Origin: Anaerolineales bacterium
Lineage (GTDB): Bacteria; Chloroflexota; Anaerolineae; Anaerolineales; Villigracilaceae
Direction: 5' to 3'
NCBI GenBank assembly: GCA_016927315.1
Contig: JAFGMV010000063.1
Span: 31,940-95,939, forward strand
DNA: 64,000 bases
Numbering within the stretch: position 1 is the stretch's first letter; the number at the start of each line of letters is the position of its first letter. The notes beneath the pieces are model-generated. The model saw nothing but the letters and a program-made list of their open reading frames with translations. It did no database searches and had not been told where the DNA came from. Below are positions 16,443 to 24,801 of the stretch, one piece after another. The translations under genes were made by a program, and so were the position numbers.

Positions 16443-17183
16443 CTAATCCCCAATTTCTTTTATCATACGGGTAACTGCCGCAGCGCCATGATTCTTGCGA
16501 TCCAGTAAAGTTTCGTCTACCACTTTGCCATCTTTGAGGAAGACAATCCGGTCAGCGTAGGCAGCAATGCGCGGGTCATGGGTCACCATGATCACTGTGC
16601 GGTCATATTGTTTGGAAACATCACGCAGGAGGCCTGCGATCTCATCCCCGGAGCGAGTATCGACATTGCCGGTTGGTTCGTCAGCAAGGATCAGGGTCGG
16701 ATCGGCAACCAGCGCCCGGGCGATAGCCACCCGCTGCTGCTGTCCCCCGGAGAGCTGATCTGGGCGGCTGGACAGGCGGTCGCCTAACTCAAAACGTTCT
16801 AACCATTTTGTGGCGCGTTTGTAGGCGTCCGCAGGTTTGATGCCGTCCAGGGTGACCGGTAAGGCAGCGTTCTCAACCGCCGTCATGACAGGGATCAGGT
16901 TAAAGAACTGGAAGACGAAACCGATCTTGCGGCGGCGCAGTTCGGTCAGTTGGTCGTCAGGCATTTGGGTGATCGAAACGCCCTCGATCTTGATGTCGCC
17001 TTCGGTGGGTTTATCCAGCCCGCCGATCAGGTGCAGCAGGGTGGATTTCCCGCAGCCGCTGGGGCCCATAACGGCGACGAACTGGCCTGAGTTGACCTTG
17101 AGATTTATTTTTTCAAGGGCGGTTACTGTGGTTGCCCCGCTACCATAGACCTTGGATAAGTTTTCAGTTGAAATGATAGACAT
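16443..17183 (-). CDS. MacB/LolD-type ABC transporter ATP-binding protein
   Basis: A 246-residue ATPase with Walker A GPSGCGKST, Q-loop FVFQFFNLIP, signature LSGGQQQRVAIARAL, Walker B LILADEPTGNVD and the H-loop VTHDP, all intact. The NVDTRSG stretch after Walker B is typical of the MacB/LolD group. The start is ATG 17183 after TCAGGAGG; a longer frame to 17405 has unrelated sequence. It powers the two-domain permease encoded directly after it. Confidence 0.95.
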   Translation of the reverse strand: MSIISTENLSKVYGSGATTVTALEKINLKVNSGQFVAVMGPSGCGKSTLLHLIGGLDKPTEGDIKIEGVSITQMPDDQLTELRRRKIGFVFQFFNLIPVMTAVENAALPVTLDGIKPADAYKRATKWLERFELGDRLSSRPDQLSGGQQQRVAIARALVADPTLILADEPTGNVDTRSGDEIAGLLRDVSKQYDRTVIMVTHDPRIAAYADRIVFLKDGKVVDETLLDRKNHGAAAVTRMIKEIGD

Positions 17184-17307
17184 TGTTGACCTCCTGAGTG
17201 AGGAGAAAATAAGCTTTCTTGTGAATAGACAGTCCCAAGCAGGCGCGCAGGATATATGGTGTTGGACCTGCCGCCAGAAACCTTGAACCAGTAAACGGTA
17301 ATCATGA

Positions 17308-17922
17308 TCAATCGGGAGGGGGATATTCGGATCCAGTCTGGCCTTTTCTTGGCCTGCCCCGCTTGCGGATTTCTGGTTCGGGAAGCGGTTGGTCCCGCAC
17401 TTCATCCAGGCGGGTCTCGATCATGTCCAGCCAGCGCAGGTCAGCTTCCAGGTACATGATGGCCTTGTCCAGCAGCAGGATCTGGGCCATTTCGGTGCGC
17501 GGATCGTAAGTTTCGCGTTGTCTGGTGGCGTCATGCAGATCCTGGTACAGGTGAGAGCGTTGGGTTTGGATCAACCGCCAGGGATCTGCCATGTCGGTGA
17601 CCAGGGCGATCATTAGCTTGACGAAGAATTCATCGCGCATGTATTCGGGGGTGACCCCGCAGGACAGCCATTCGTCTAGTATTACCCGACCTTCGGTAGT
17701 GATTTTGTAAACTCGGCGAGATGGTTCATCGCCTTCACCCAGGTCGGAGGCCAGCTCTACCAGTCCGGCTTCCTCCAGCCGGTCGAGGGTGGTGTAGATC
17801 TGGGCAGGTTTGACCTCCCAGTTCATATCTCCGCCAACAACAACGGAAAAGGCCGCCCGTAATTCGTAACCGTGACGGGGTTTTTGGGCAAGCAGCCCGA
17901 GGATGGCGTGTCTGACTGTCAT
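17308..17922 (-). CDS. PadR-family transcriptional regulator with AT-hook-like tail
   Basis: A 204-residue PadR regulator. The winged helix occupies residues 1-85 (AILGLLAQKPRHGYELRAAF; IYTTLDRLEEAGLV; RRVYKITTEGR) and the helical Vir_C-type dimerisation domain about 90-180. The C-terminus ends in a basic KRGRPRKG stretch, which matches the core of an AT-hook (minor-groove binding) and is not usual for PadR. It lies just upstream of the ABC ATPase on the same strand, the usual place for a PadR repressor of an efflux system. A palindrome at 17935-17951 next to its start suggests autoregulation. Confidence 0.92.
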   Translation of the reverse strand: MTVRHAILGLLAQKPRHGYELRAAFSVVVGGDMNWEVKPAQIYTTLDRLEEAGLVELASDLGEGDEPSRRVYKITTEGRVILDEWLSCGVTPEYMRDEFFVKLMIALVTDMADPWRLIQTQRSHLYQDLHDATRQRETYDPRTEMAQILLLDKAIMYLEADLRWLDMIETRLDEVRDQPLPEPEIRKRGRPRKGQTGSEYPPPD

Positions 17923-17934
17923 AATTGGTTTATA

Positions 17935-17951
17935 TAGTAAACAGTTTAGTA
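17935..17951. promoter_or_regulatory. Probable operator before the PadR/ABC operon
   Basis: TAGTAAAC-A-GTTTAGTA, an inverted repeat with 7 of 8 matching arm positions, overlapping a second one (GTTTATATAGTAAAC). It lies 13-29 nt upstream of the PadR start codon, between promoter and gene. Confidence 0.55.
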
Positions 17952-17964
17952 TTATTGGAGCAAA

Positions 17965-17993
17965 ATATTACACGAGTTAGTATTTTCTGTCAA
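17965..17993 (-). promoter_or_regulatory. Sigma-70 promoter of the PadR/ABC operon
   Basis: Minus strand: TTGACA (17993-17988), 17-bp spacer, TAATAT (17970-17965). The -35 box is a perfect match and the spacing ideal. Confidence 0.7.
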
Positions 17994-18073
17994 GGTTTTC
18001 TTAGGATTGTGTTCTTGGGATTGGCGACTTGGGATGGACTTTCGGACAGGCATTTCGGTCTTGATATTAACAA

Positions 18074-18109
18074 TTTGATATGTTCATTTCCCCCGATGAA
18101 CATATCAAA
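18074..18109. repeat. Perfect 14-bp inverted repeat
   Basis: TTTGATATGTTCAT (18074-18087), an 8-nt C-rich loop, ATGAACATATCAAA (18096-18109). It could be a regulator site or part of a transcript end; it lies between the PadR promoter and a terminator for the gene at 18255. Confidence 0.6.
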
Positions 18110-18138
18110 CCAATTTGTGTGTGCCATAGACAAGAAAA

Positions 18139-18164
18139 GCTGCAGGCTTGTGTACGCCTGCAGC
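18139..18164 (-). terminator. Rho-independent terminator after the 18255 gene
   Basis: On the minus strand GCTGCAGGC, 8-nt loop, GCCTGCAGC, followed by TTTTCTTGT. It closes the methyltransferase/unknown-protein pair. Confidence 0.8.
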
Positions 18165-18254
18165 CTTTCCTGTTTCAGTCCGGAATTTTCAACGGCGCTG
18201 GTGTTCCTGTTGGCGACAGGTCAACCTGGAACGCGATTGGTTCTTTTGGGTGAG

Positions 18255-18731
18255 CTAGAACTCTTCCAGCAGGTCCATATTCTTAATCGCTTCTGAAAAA
18301 CCCTGGCGGGCAAGACTGGCCTTCCATATATCGACCGGGGTAAAGCTCATTGTGACCGTGGTACTCTTAATCACCAGTAACCTGTTTCCAACAGTCAGGT
18401 AATAGGCTTCTAAAAATTCGGGTCTCAGGGATAATTGCCTGCCCAGCAGTTTCGAAATGGTATAGGCTTTTTCCTTGAACCAGCACACTGTTTCAGTCTC
18501 TTCGATTTGCTGCACAAATCCGGCAAAGACGGTCTGATCGATGGTTTCCCTGTTCAACAATCCAAAACCGCTTTTCCCGCGGTGGCCAGTGATCAGGACA
18601 ACAAAGCCATCCTCTTTTAACCGATAGCGTTCAAAAGCCCTGGGTGGTATTCCAACCCGTAGATCTTCCCTGATAATCGAGATGCCGTAGGCTTCCTTGG
18701 TCCCTGGCATCCCGGGCATGAGACTTGGCAT
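18255..18731 (-). CDS. Conserved-looking protein of unknown function
   Basis: A roughly 158-residue soluble protein with no membrane segment or recognisable catalytic motif. It has the feel of a conserved protein (GTKEAYGISIIREDLRVGIP; YRLKEDGFVVLITGHRGKSG), but I cannot name a family. The start at ATG 18731 is only 2 nt after the stop of the methyltransferase at 18734, so the two are translationally coupled. A longer frame from 18800 would overlap the methyltransferase and is not preferred. A terminator at 18139 ends the unit. Confidence 0.6.
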   Translation of the reverse strand: MPSLMPGMPGTKEAYGISIIREDLRVGIPPRAFERYRLKEDGFVVLITGHRGKSGFGLLNRETIDQTVFAGFVQQIEETETVCWFKEKAYTISKLLGRQLSLRPEFLEAYYLTVGNRLLVIKSTTVTMSFTPVDIWKASLARQGFSEAIKNMDLLEEF

Positions 18732-18733
18732 TT

Positions 18734-19405
18734 TCAGACAGCCAGCCCACTCTTGTAACCCTGGATGGTTAGTCCGAAGGGATTTGATTTGACGGCACAC
18801 GCTTGCATTGTTGTTTCAACCAGCAGATCCTGCAGCTCACCGGGTGTGTAGGCGGCGTTCAGGGATGTGATGAAACCGGGGCGGATATCCCTTGGCTGGC
18901 AGATCATCCACATCATCCAGCGGAGGGGGGCGGCCATGTCACGGCGCAGGTCAGAGATATGCACCCGACCGCCGGGTTTGAGCACGCGCCAGATCTCGTT
19001 GAAAGTGCCCTGCGGCTTTGCCCACTCGTGTAAAGAGCCATTGGTAAAGACGGCATCGAAATAGTCGTCTTCAAAGGGCAGATTGTCTCCGCTGCTGAGA
19101 ACATACGTTGTCCGATCGGAAAGGTTGTAAGCGCGGGCATTTTCTTCAGCCAGATTAATCATGTCCGGGCTGATATCGAGCCCGGTCAGGTGGGTGTGGT
19201 TGGTACAGGCCAGCCACTCCAGTCCCAGGTAGCCGGGACCGGGTCCGATCTCGAGCGCGTGGCCGTGGTCGATACCGGCTGCCAGCAGGTCATTCCAGCC
19301 CAGAAGGCCTTTGTCGCGCATGTTTTGCGAAAACTGATCGTAAGTTTCAACCAGCAGCTCTCCCTGGATGCCCTGGTCTGTTTCGGGGACTCTTGGTTTT
19401 GTCAT
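18734..19405 (-). CDS. Class I SAM-dependent methyltransferase
   Basis: A roughly 223-residue methyltransferase. Motif I ALEIGPGPGYLGLEW (SAM-binding glycine loop) is near residue 52, motif II LDISPDM near 78, motif post-I/IV FDAVFTNGSLHEW near 118 and LKPGGRVHISDLRRD near 145. The start ATG 19405 follows AGGAG; a longer frame to 19438 would include the operator-like half-site. The small-molecule substrate is unknown. It is coupled to the gene at 18255 and lies downstream of a PadR gene on the same strand that shares its operator motif. Confidence 0.9.
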   Translation of the reverse strand: MTKPRVPETDQGIQGELLVETYDQFSQNMRDKGLLGWNDLLAAGIDHGHALEIGPGPGYLGLEWLACTNHTHLTGLDISPDMINLAEENARAYNLSDRTTYVLSSGDNLPFEDDYFDAVFTNGSLHEWAKPQGTFNEIWRVLKPGGRVHISDLRRDMAAPLRWMMWMICQPRDIRPGFITSLNAAYTPGELQDLLVETTMQACAVKSNPFGLTIQGYKSGLAV

Positions 19406-19427
19406 TTTCTTTACTCCTGTTTTAGTT

Positions 19428-19438
19428 AGAATATACAA
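19428..19438. promoter_or_regulatory. Half-site of the PadR operator before the methyltransferase
   Basis: AGAATATACAA, identical over 11 bp to each arm of the palindrome at 20029-20052. The second arm is degenerate (TTGTTTAGT at 19441). It lies 22 nt upstream of the methyltransferase start. Confidence 0.6.
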
Positions 19439-19453
19439 GGTTGTTTAGTGGGC

Positions 19454-19479
19454 AAAAAAATATACCCTCTCAGGGTATA
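19454..19479 (-). terminator. Rho-independent terminator of the second PadR gene
   Basis: On the minus strand TATACCCT, loop GAG, AGGGTATA, then seven Ts. The PadR stop codon (TGA, 19472-19470) lies within the loop and arm, so the hairpin overlaps the end of the gene. Confidence 0.8.
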
Positions 19480-20012
19480 CTACCCTGCTTTACTTTTCCA
19501 AGCAGGTCTTGCAGCCAGGTTAGTTCCGCCTGCATGTGGAGGCGGGAGTGCTCAAAGACCATTTGAGCGGCAGCAGGAACTTCATTGCGAGACATCTGCT
19601 CTTTTTCGTGCGCCTCCATATGGACCAGTGTCTGTTCCAACCCGGTAATGCGGCCTCGCAGGTAACCGATCACTTCGTCCACCGGCAGCGCCTCCATAAA
19701 GGCAATCGCGACATCCAGGTCGTAGTACTGCCGCTCTGTGGTGCGCCAGGTCTCACGCAGCAGGCGCAGGAATTCGTCCCGCCCGGTTTCCGTAAGCTGG
19801 TAGACACTGCGTGATGGACGGTTGCCCTGCTTTTCGGTCGCGACCTTGTCGAGCATGCCTTCTTCTTCCAGCTTGCCGAGCGCAAAATAGATCGAACCGA
19901 AGGCGATGGAAGTCCAATCGCCCATGTGTTCTTCGATGATGTGCTTCAGTTCATAGCCATGCAGGGGCTGACGGCGCAACAGGCCGAGGAGAACCAGTCG
20001 GGTGGTAGACAT
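19470..20012 (-). CDS. PadR-family transcriptional regulator
   Basis: A 180-residue PadR protein: winged helix in residues 1-80 (VLLGLLRRQPLHGYELKHII; IYFALGKLEEEGML; RSVYQLTETGRDEF) and a helical C-terminal dimerisation domain. PadR repressors respond to toxic small molecules. Its promoter carries a perfect palindromic operator over the -10 box, and the same half-site precedes the methyltransferase downstream, so it probably represses itself and that unit. It is not closely similar to the PadR protein at 17308. Confidence 0.93.
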   Translation of the reverse strand: MSTTRLVLLGLLRRQPLHGYELKHIIEEHMGDWTSIAFGSIYFALGKLEEEGMLDKVATEKQGNRPSRSVYQLTETGRDEFLRLLRETWRTTERQYYDLDVAIAFMEALPVDEVIGYLRGRITGLEQTLVHMEAHEKEQMSRNEVPAAAQMVFEHSRLHMQAELTWLQDLLGKVKQGSIP

Positions 20013-20028
20013 AAAACCTTTCTATTGC

Positions 20029-20052
20029 AGAATATACAATCTTGTATATTCT
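20029..20052. promoter_or_regulatory. Perfect palindromic PadR operator
   Basis: AGAATATACAA-TC-TTGTATATTCT, with 11-bp perfect arms, starting 17 nt before the PadR start codon and covering its -10 box. The ATAC/GTAT core is typical of PadR-family operators. Confidence 0.85.
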
Positions 20053-20076
20053 AAGCTAAATCAAACGGGTTGTCAA
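20048..20076 (-). promoter_or_regulatory. Sigma-70 promoter of the second PadR gene
   Basis: Minus strand: TTGACA (20076-20071), 17-bp spacer, TAGAAT (20053-20048). The -10 box lies inside the palindromic operator. Confidence 0.8.
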
Positions 20077-20431
20077 GATGCAAAGATAGACTGCAAAGGA
20101 GGACTGTGCAAAGGAGGACTGCTAAAGGTGATAGAATATCCCGGTCTGCCTGATACCAATCCAGGCAGACCTATTGCTACACCATATGGCCTGGCTGACT
20201 GGAAAGATCATGCTGCGCCGTTCACCACGATCGGGTCCACAGAATGGGTGATTGATCCTGTTCTTGCTGATGGGCTGGTCAGTGAATCTGTTTGGATAAC
20301 AGTTTTTCATGGATACCATTCAACCACTGTTCACTGATCTCATTCAGCACAATAGAAACCAGGTGTAAGCGGGAAGCCTGGCCGGGAAAGTTTCAGGCAA
20401 AACAAGATCTTTACTGCACATTCCTGTTCAG
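20077..20431. other. Gene-poor stretch with one doubtful short ORF
   Basis: A GCAAAGGAGGACT unit occurs twice in tandem (about 20092-20120). The second copy is a good Shine-Dalgarno sequence 10 nt before a GTG at 20128, opening a 69-codon plus-strand frame to 20337 (VIEYPGLPDTNPGRPIATPY at its start). I recognise nothing in it; it may be a gene fragment. Nothing else is visible. Confidence 0.3.
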
Positions 20432-20565
20432 GCGCTCAATCTTACTTTTTCGGAATATCAGCCTTATGCAGGATGAATTAGTCGCCCATCCAGGGTGCAT
20501 AAGTGGGCGATATATGGTGCGCAGGTCGGTGATATATTCCAAAAAAGTCGCCCACGTAGGGCGCG
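20432..20565. repeat. Dispersed repeat family, copy 1
   Basis: Begins with GCGCTCA, CTTACTTTTTCGGAATATC and GCCT, which also begin the repeat at 48606. It continues with degenerate, alternating GTCGCCCA / TGGGCGA blocks (about 20481, 20504, 20548). On the minus strand both copies encode the chance peptide IFRKSK, which may have led to spurious protein calls. Confidence 0.65.
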
Positions 20566-20713
20566 TTTTCTGTATTCTTTTTTTTCTTGTTTTCCCTTTA
20601 TTTGGTTTTTCCCAGCAGCAGTGCACTTATATCTGCAGGGTCACGGCGTCGCCGTACTCTCACGGTTATTCCGCTGTCGGGGCGACTCACCGGGGCAGCT
20701 TTGTACGTTCTTA

Positions 20714-20744
20714 GAATCTGAAGGTTCTTAATACCTTCAGGTTC
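20714..20744. repeat. Inverted repeat, possible terminator
   Basis: GAATCTGAAGGT (20714-20725) and ACCTTCAGGTTC (20733-20744) pair over 12 bp with one mismatch and a 7-nt loop. Confidence 0.5.
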
Positions 20745-20787
20745 TGTGTTCCGAAGGCGCCCTGTTAAGGGCGGACCGCGATCTGCC

Positions 20788-21114
20788 CTACCGAGCCGCA
20801 ATATATTCCAGCAGCGCATCCACCAGTGTTTAGGCCTCGGCCTGCTTGGCGCTGCACACCAGGATCACGCCCGCGCCGGTTGTGTTGTAGATTATCCTGG
20901 TCAAGACTCCGGCCTCACCGCCGCTGCGCCAGTAGGCCGTGCAGCCAGACTTCTCTTCCGAGATGAACAGGAACAAGCCGATCTCTTCCTCCCTGTCGGT
21001 GGGGTACTGCGGTTGCTCGCATTCGGCCAGCGAGGCCGGCGGACGCAGCTGGCTGGGCCGAACGCGGCAAGATTGAAGCCCCGCGCCGGGCAAGCAGAAC
21101 GGGGTTGATGTCAC
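20788..21114 (-). pseudogene. Serine hydrolase (beta-lactamase-like) C-terminal remnant
   Basis: The minus-strand frame contains YWRSGGEAGVLTRIIYNTTG followed by AGVILVCSAKQ, which resembles the C-terminal H/K-x-G region of class C beta-lactamase-like serine hydrolases (HGGGTPG...). After an in-frame TAA at 20830 the frame resumes TLVDALLEYIAAR before a final stop at 20788. The catalytic SxxK and YxN parts are missing. Likely debris of a lost gene; the assignment is tentative. Confidence 0.4.
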
Positions 21115-21341
21115 CTAAAAATAATTACTTTCTTCATGTACAGACAATTGACGATAATGGAAAGAAGTGATAAATTTACGGAATTAACTTGTATCGGAGT
21201 AACCCATCCCTTTAGACAGGTATTTACCCTATTTTAACGTCCTCTGGGCGTCCTTACAACTCAGCACAGGAAATTACGTTGCACTTTTCTGATCATCGAG
21301 CAAAGCGCCAACGAATCATGCAAGACTCGAAGGAGATAACA

Positions 21342-22595
21342 ATGAACACAAACGCGTTTAACCCATTTGCGATGGCACAGAAGCAATTGGATGAAGCCGC
21401 TGAGCACCTCCAGCTCGACCCGGCTGTCCATGAACTGCTGCGTTGGCCGCTGCGAGAGTTGCACGTCACGCTCCCGGTCAAGATGGACGATGGTACCACC
21501 CGTATCTTTCACGGGTTCCGGGTGCAGTACAACGATGCACGCGGTCCCAACAAAGGTGGTATCCGCTATCACAGCGGCGAGACGATTGATACCGTCCGCG
21601 CTTTAGCAGCCTGGATGACCTGGAAATGTGCCGTGGTGGATATCCCGCTTGGCGGCGGCAAGGGCGGCATCATTTGCGATCCCAAGTCGCTCTCGGCGAC
21701 TGAACTCGAACGCCTGAGCCGCGCCTACATCCGACAGGTGGGACGCATCCTTGGTCTGGAGAAGGATGTCCCGGCCCCCGATGTGTACACCACCCCGCAG
21801 ATCATGGCGTGGATGATGGACGAATTTTCCTTTATGCAGGGATACAGCGAGTATGGCATGATCACCGGCAAGCCTCTGGCTCTCGGTGGTTCTGCCGGGC
21901 GCGGCGACGCTACCGCCCGCGGCGGTATGTACTGCCTGCGTGAGGCGGCGAAGGCGCTCAAGATAGATCTCAAAGACGCGACGACCGCCATCCAGGGCTA
22001 TGGCAACGCCGGTTCATTTGCCCACAAACTGGGTGAAGAACTCTTCGGACTCAAGGTGGTGGCTGTCACCGATTCGCGTGGCGGCATCTATAACCCCAAG
22101 GGGTTGGACTTTGCACAGGTCTCTGCGCACAAAGCCAAAACCGGTTCAGTTATCAATTTCCCTGGCGCCGCCAGCATCAGCAATGAGGAGTTGCTCGAGT
22201 TGGATGTAACGGTGTTGGTGCCGGCTGCATTGGAAAACGCCATCAATGAACACAACGCCGAGCGCGTCAAGGCAAAGGTCATCGTCGAGCTGGCGAACGG
22301 TCCCACCACGCCCGAAGCGGATATCATCCTGCACGAGAAAGGTTTCTACGTCATCCCGGATTTCCTGTGCAACGCCGGCGGCGTCACGGTCTCATACTTC
22401 GAAATGGTCCAGAACACCTATGGTTATTACTGGGATGAATGTGACGTCCACGAGCGCCTGGAGAAGAAAATGACTACCGCGTTCTGGAACGTGCACAACA
22501 TGGCGCGCCAGCACAATGTCCATAACCGCCTGGGCGCTTACCTGGTGGCAGTCAACCGGGTGGCCGAAGCGGTCCGTCTGCGCGGCTGGGCGTAG
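21342..22595 (+). CDS. gdhA: Glu/Leu/Phe/Val dehydrogenase family, glutamate dehydrogenase
   Basis: A 417-residue enzyme interconverting glutamate and 2-oxoglutarate plus ammonia with NAD(P). Visible: substrate-site [10 protein letters not shown] (near residue 72), catalytic Lys in PLGGGKGG (near 105), PAPDVYT with the catalytic Asp (near 145), [13 protein letters not shown] (near 180) and the Rossmann glycine motif [12 protein letters not shown] (near 218). Length is normal for hexameric GDH. The start ATG 21342 follows GAAGGAG; a longer frame to 21279 is not preferred. A hairpin at 22620 ends the unit; the gene stands alone. Confidence 0.95.
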   Translation: MNTNAFNPFAMAQKQLDEAAEHLQLDPAVHELLRWPLRELHVTLPVKMDDGTTRIFHGFRVQYNDARGPNKGGIRYHSGETIDTVRALAAWMTWKCAVVDIPLGGGKGGIICDPKSLSATELERLSRAYIRQVGRILGLEKDVPAPDVYTTPQIMAWMMDEFSFMQGYSEYGMITGKPLALGGSAGRGDATARGGMYCLREAAKALKIDLKDATTAIQGYGNAGSFAHKLGEELFGLKVVAVTDSRGGIYNPKGLDFAQVSAHKAKTGSVINFPGAASISNEELLELDVTVLVPAALENAINEHNAERVKAKVIVELANGPTTPEADIILHEKGFYVIPDFLCNAGGVTVSYFEMVQNTYGYYWDECDVHERLEKKMTTAFWNVHNMARQHNVHNRLGAYLVAVNRVAEAVRLRGWA

Positions 22596-22619
22596 ACGGT
22601 AACGGTTGTGTCTTTTCAT

Positions 22620-22657
22620 GGTATGTCTTCTCATGCAGGCGCATGAGGAGACATACC
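22620..22657. terminator. Hairpin after gdhA
   Basis: GGTATGTCTTCTCATG (22620-22635), 6-nt loop, CATGAGGAGACATACC (22642-22657), 16-bp stem with one G-U pair. No T-tract follows. Confidence 0.65.
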
Positions 22658-22970
22658 GGTCAGCGCCGATGGCGCACACTCTGCCCGGATCCTCCTTAGG
22701 TACTGGAAGGCTACCTGCTCACTGCCCAGGATCCAATGCTGGCTCGGCATAACAGTCATAGTTGGCTGCAAAAGCCGACGGCGATCGCAAAACAGGTGTA
22801 AACGAGCAGGTTTCAAGGGCAGCTCTCCTCTTTCCGTCTGGCCTGGGGGGCGCTAAAATAGCCATCTTCATATGTATGGTACGCCGGTGGTGGATTTTCG
22901 GGTCAAATTTTGTCATCGCGTTGTTTGTTTCCTCCCACTTGTTTCGCTTGCTTCTATGGTATCTCTTCGG
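22658..22970. other. Gene-free stretch
   Basis: No frame with coding character and no strong hairpin was found here between gdhA and the end of the convergent ABC gene. Confidence 0.4.
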
Positions 22971-24788
22971 TCAATCCCCCTCTGCGAACTGCCGGGCCTT
23001 TTCAACATACGCCAGGCTCTGGTGCCGGAAGTAAGTGTTGTACAGTTCGGCGTAGTGGCCGCCCCGTTTCAGAAGCTGGTCGTGGTTTCCCTCTTCGATG
23101 ATGCCGCCGTTCTTCATCACGACGATGCGGTCGGCGGCCCGCACGGTTGACAACCGGTGGGCGATCAGGATGCTGGTGGCGTTCTCCAGGATCAGGTTGA
23201 GAGCCTGCTGGATCTGCCATTCGGTGAAGGGATCGATACTGGCGGTGGCCTCGTCCAGGATGAAGATGGCCGGTTTCTGGACCAGCACCCGCATCAACGC
23301 CACCAACTGGCGCTGTCCCATCGACAGGCGCGCGCCGCGCTCGCCGACTTCGGTCCCCAGGCCTTCGGACAGCGTCTCGAGCCATTCGCCTTCCCCGATG
23401 CGGCGGGCCATGGCCAGCATCTCAGCGTCGCTGGTGTCTGGTGCGGCGTAGCGGATGTTGTCGGCCACGCTGCCCGAGAACAGGAAGGGGACCTGCGAGA
23501 CGATCCCCAACTGGCGGCGGTACTGCTGCAGGTCGAAGGTGCGGATGTCGTGCCCGTCCAGGGTCAGCCGGCCAGCCTGGAACTCGTAGAAACGGGCGAT
23601 CAGTTTGGCAATGGTCGATTTACCGGCGCCGGTGTGCCCGACCAGCGCCAGGTTCTCCCCAGGCCGGATGCACAGGTCGAAGCGCCTCAGCACCGGGTCT
23701 GCCCCGCTGTAGCGGAAATCGAGCGCCTCGAAGCGGATGTCCCCGCTCAGGTGCGGTACATCTTTGTGATCGACCTGGATCACGTTCGGGTCGGCGTCGA
23801 TCAGAGCGAAGACCCGCTCGGCGGCAGACAAACCCTGCTGGATCTGGGCCCAGAAGGCTGACAGGTTCATAATCGGGAACAGGAAGTTGTCCAGGCTGAG
23901 CAGGAACAGGTACCAGGCCCCGGCTGTGATGATGCCCTGCTGGATGTTCATGCCCCCGTAGTAGACCAGGATGGCGATGAAGACGCCACTCATGGCGTTC
24001 AGGGTCGGGAAGACCAGCGAGAGCACCAGCCCCCGGCGCACATTGACCCGGTAGGACTGCTGGTTGGCTGCATCGAAGATTTCGAAGATGCTCGCCTCCT
24101 GGCGGAAGTTCTTGGCGATCGAGATGCCGCTGACAGTCTCTTTGATGGCCGCGTTGACATCGGCCATGGCGCGCATGCCGCGCCGGGTGACGATGCGGGC
24201 CAGGCGGCGGTAGCCCATGGCCATTAACAGGATCAGCGGCAAGAAGGAGAAGAACAACAGCGCCATGTGCCACTCGGTGAGGAACAGGAGCACTGCCAGG
24301 ATGGCGGCCTGGATGGACTGGGTGGCAACATCGGCGACGATCACCACCAGCTGGCCGAAGTCATTGGTGTCGGCGGTGATGCGCGAGACGATGCGTCCGG
24401 AGGAGAACTGGTCATAGAACGACAGGTCGTGCTCGGCGGCGGCCTGGAAGGCATTGGTGCGCAGTTCCAGGACCACGTCGCCGACCGCCCGGGCGATCTG
24501 GCTGCGGCGAGCCCAGTTCAATCCCCAATAGCTGAAAGCCAGCAGGGTCATTACCAGCCCGATCAGGCCGATCACATCCAGGCCGGGTTGGGTTCCCAGA
24601 CGGTCGATAACCGAACTGACTACCAGGGGCAGGGCAGCCGAGATGGGGGCGATCAGCACGATCATTCCCGCGATCAGCAGCATTCGCCGCAGCTGCGGCC
24701 TGAAATACTGGTAGATGCGCGCGAATAACTGCCGGTCAGAGTACTGCCGGTCGTATTTCTCAGTGTCAAGTCCAGCGAAAAAGCCCAT
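22971..24788 (-). CDS. ABC exporter half-transporter with canonical Walker B (subunit B)
   Basis: A 605-residue fusion of a six-helix transmembrane domain (about residues 30-330) and an ATPase domain (about 360-580). Walker A GHTGAGKST, Walker B FILDEATASID with the catalytic Glu, and H-loop IAHRLST are intact, but the signature is the altered LSMGQ. Together with its partner at 25338 this is the pattern of a heterodimeric exporter of drugs, lipids or peptides with one active and one degenerate ATP site. panD lies between the two genes; all three run leftward and are probably one operon. Confidence 0.93.
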   Translation of the reverse strand: MGFFAGLDTEKYDRQYSDRQLFARIYQYFRPQLRRMLLIAGMIVLIAPISAALPLVVSSVIDRLGTQPGLDVIGLIGLVMTLLAFSYWGLNWARRSQIARAVGDVVLELRTNAFQAAAEHDLSFYDQFSSGRIVSRITADTNDFGQLVVIVADVATQSIQAAILAVLLFLTEWHMALLFFSFLPLILLMAMGYRRLARIVTRRGMRAMADVNAAIKETVSGISIAKNFRQEASIFEIFDAANQQSYRVNVRRGLVLSLVFPTLNAMSGVFIAILVYYGGMNIQQGIITAGAWYLFLLSLDNFLFPIMNLSAFWAQIQQGLSAAERVFALIDADPNVIQVDHKDVPHLSGDIRFEALDFRYSGADPVLRRFDLCIRPGENLALVGHTGAGKSTIAKLIARFYEFQAGRLTLDGHDIRTFDLQQYRRQLGIVSQVPFLFSGSVADNIRYAAPDTSDAEMLAMARRIGEGEWLETLSEGLGTEVGERGARLSMGQRQLVALMRVLVQKPAIFILDEATASIDPFTEWQIQQALNLILENATSILIAHRLSTVRAADRIVVMKNGGIIEEGNHDQLLKRGGHYAELYNTYFRHQSLAYVEKARQFAEGD

Positions 24789-24801
24789 TTATACCTATAT
24801 G

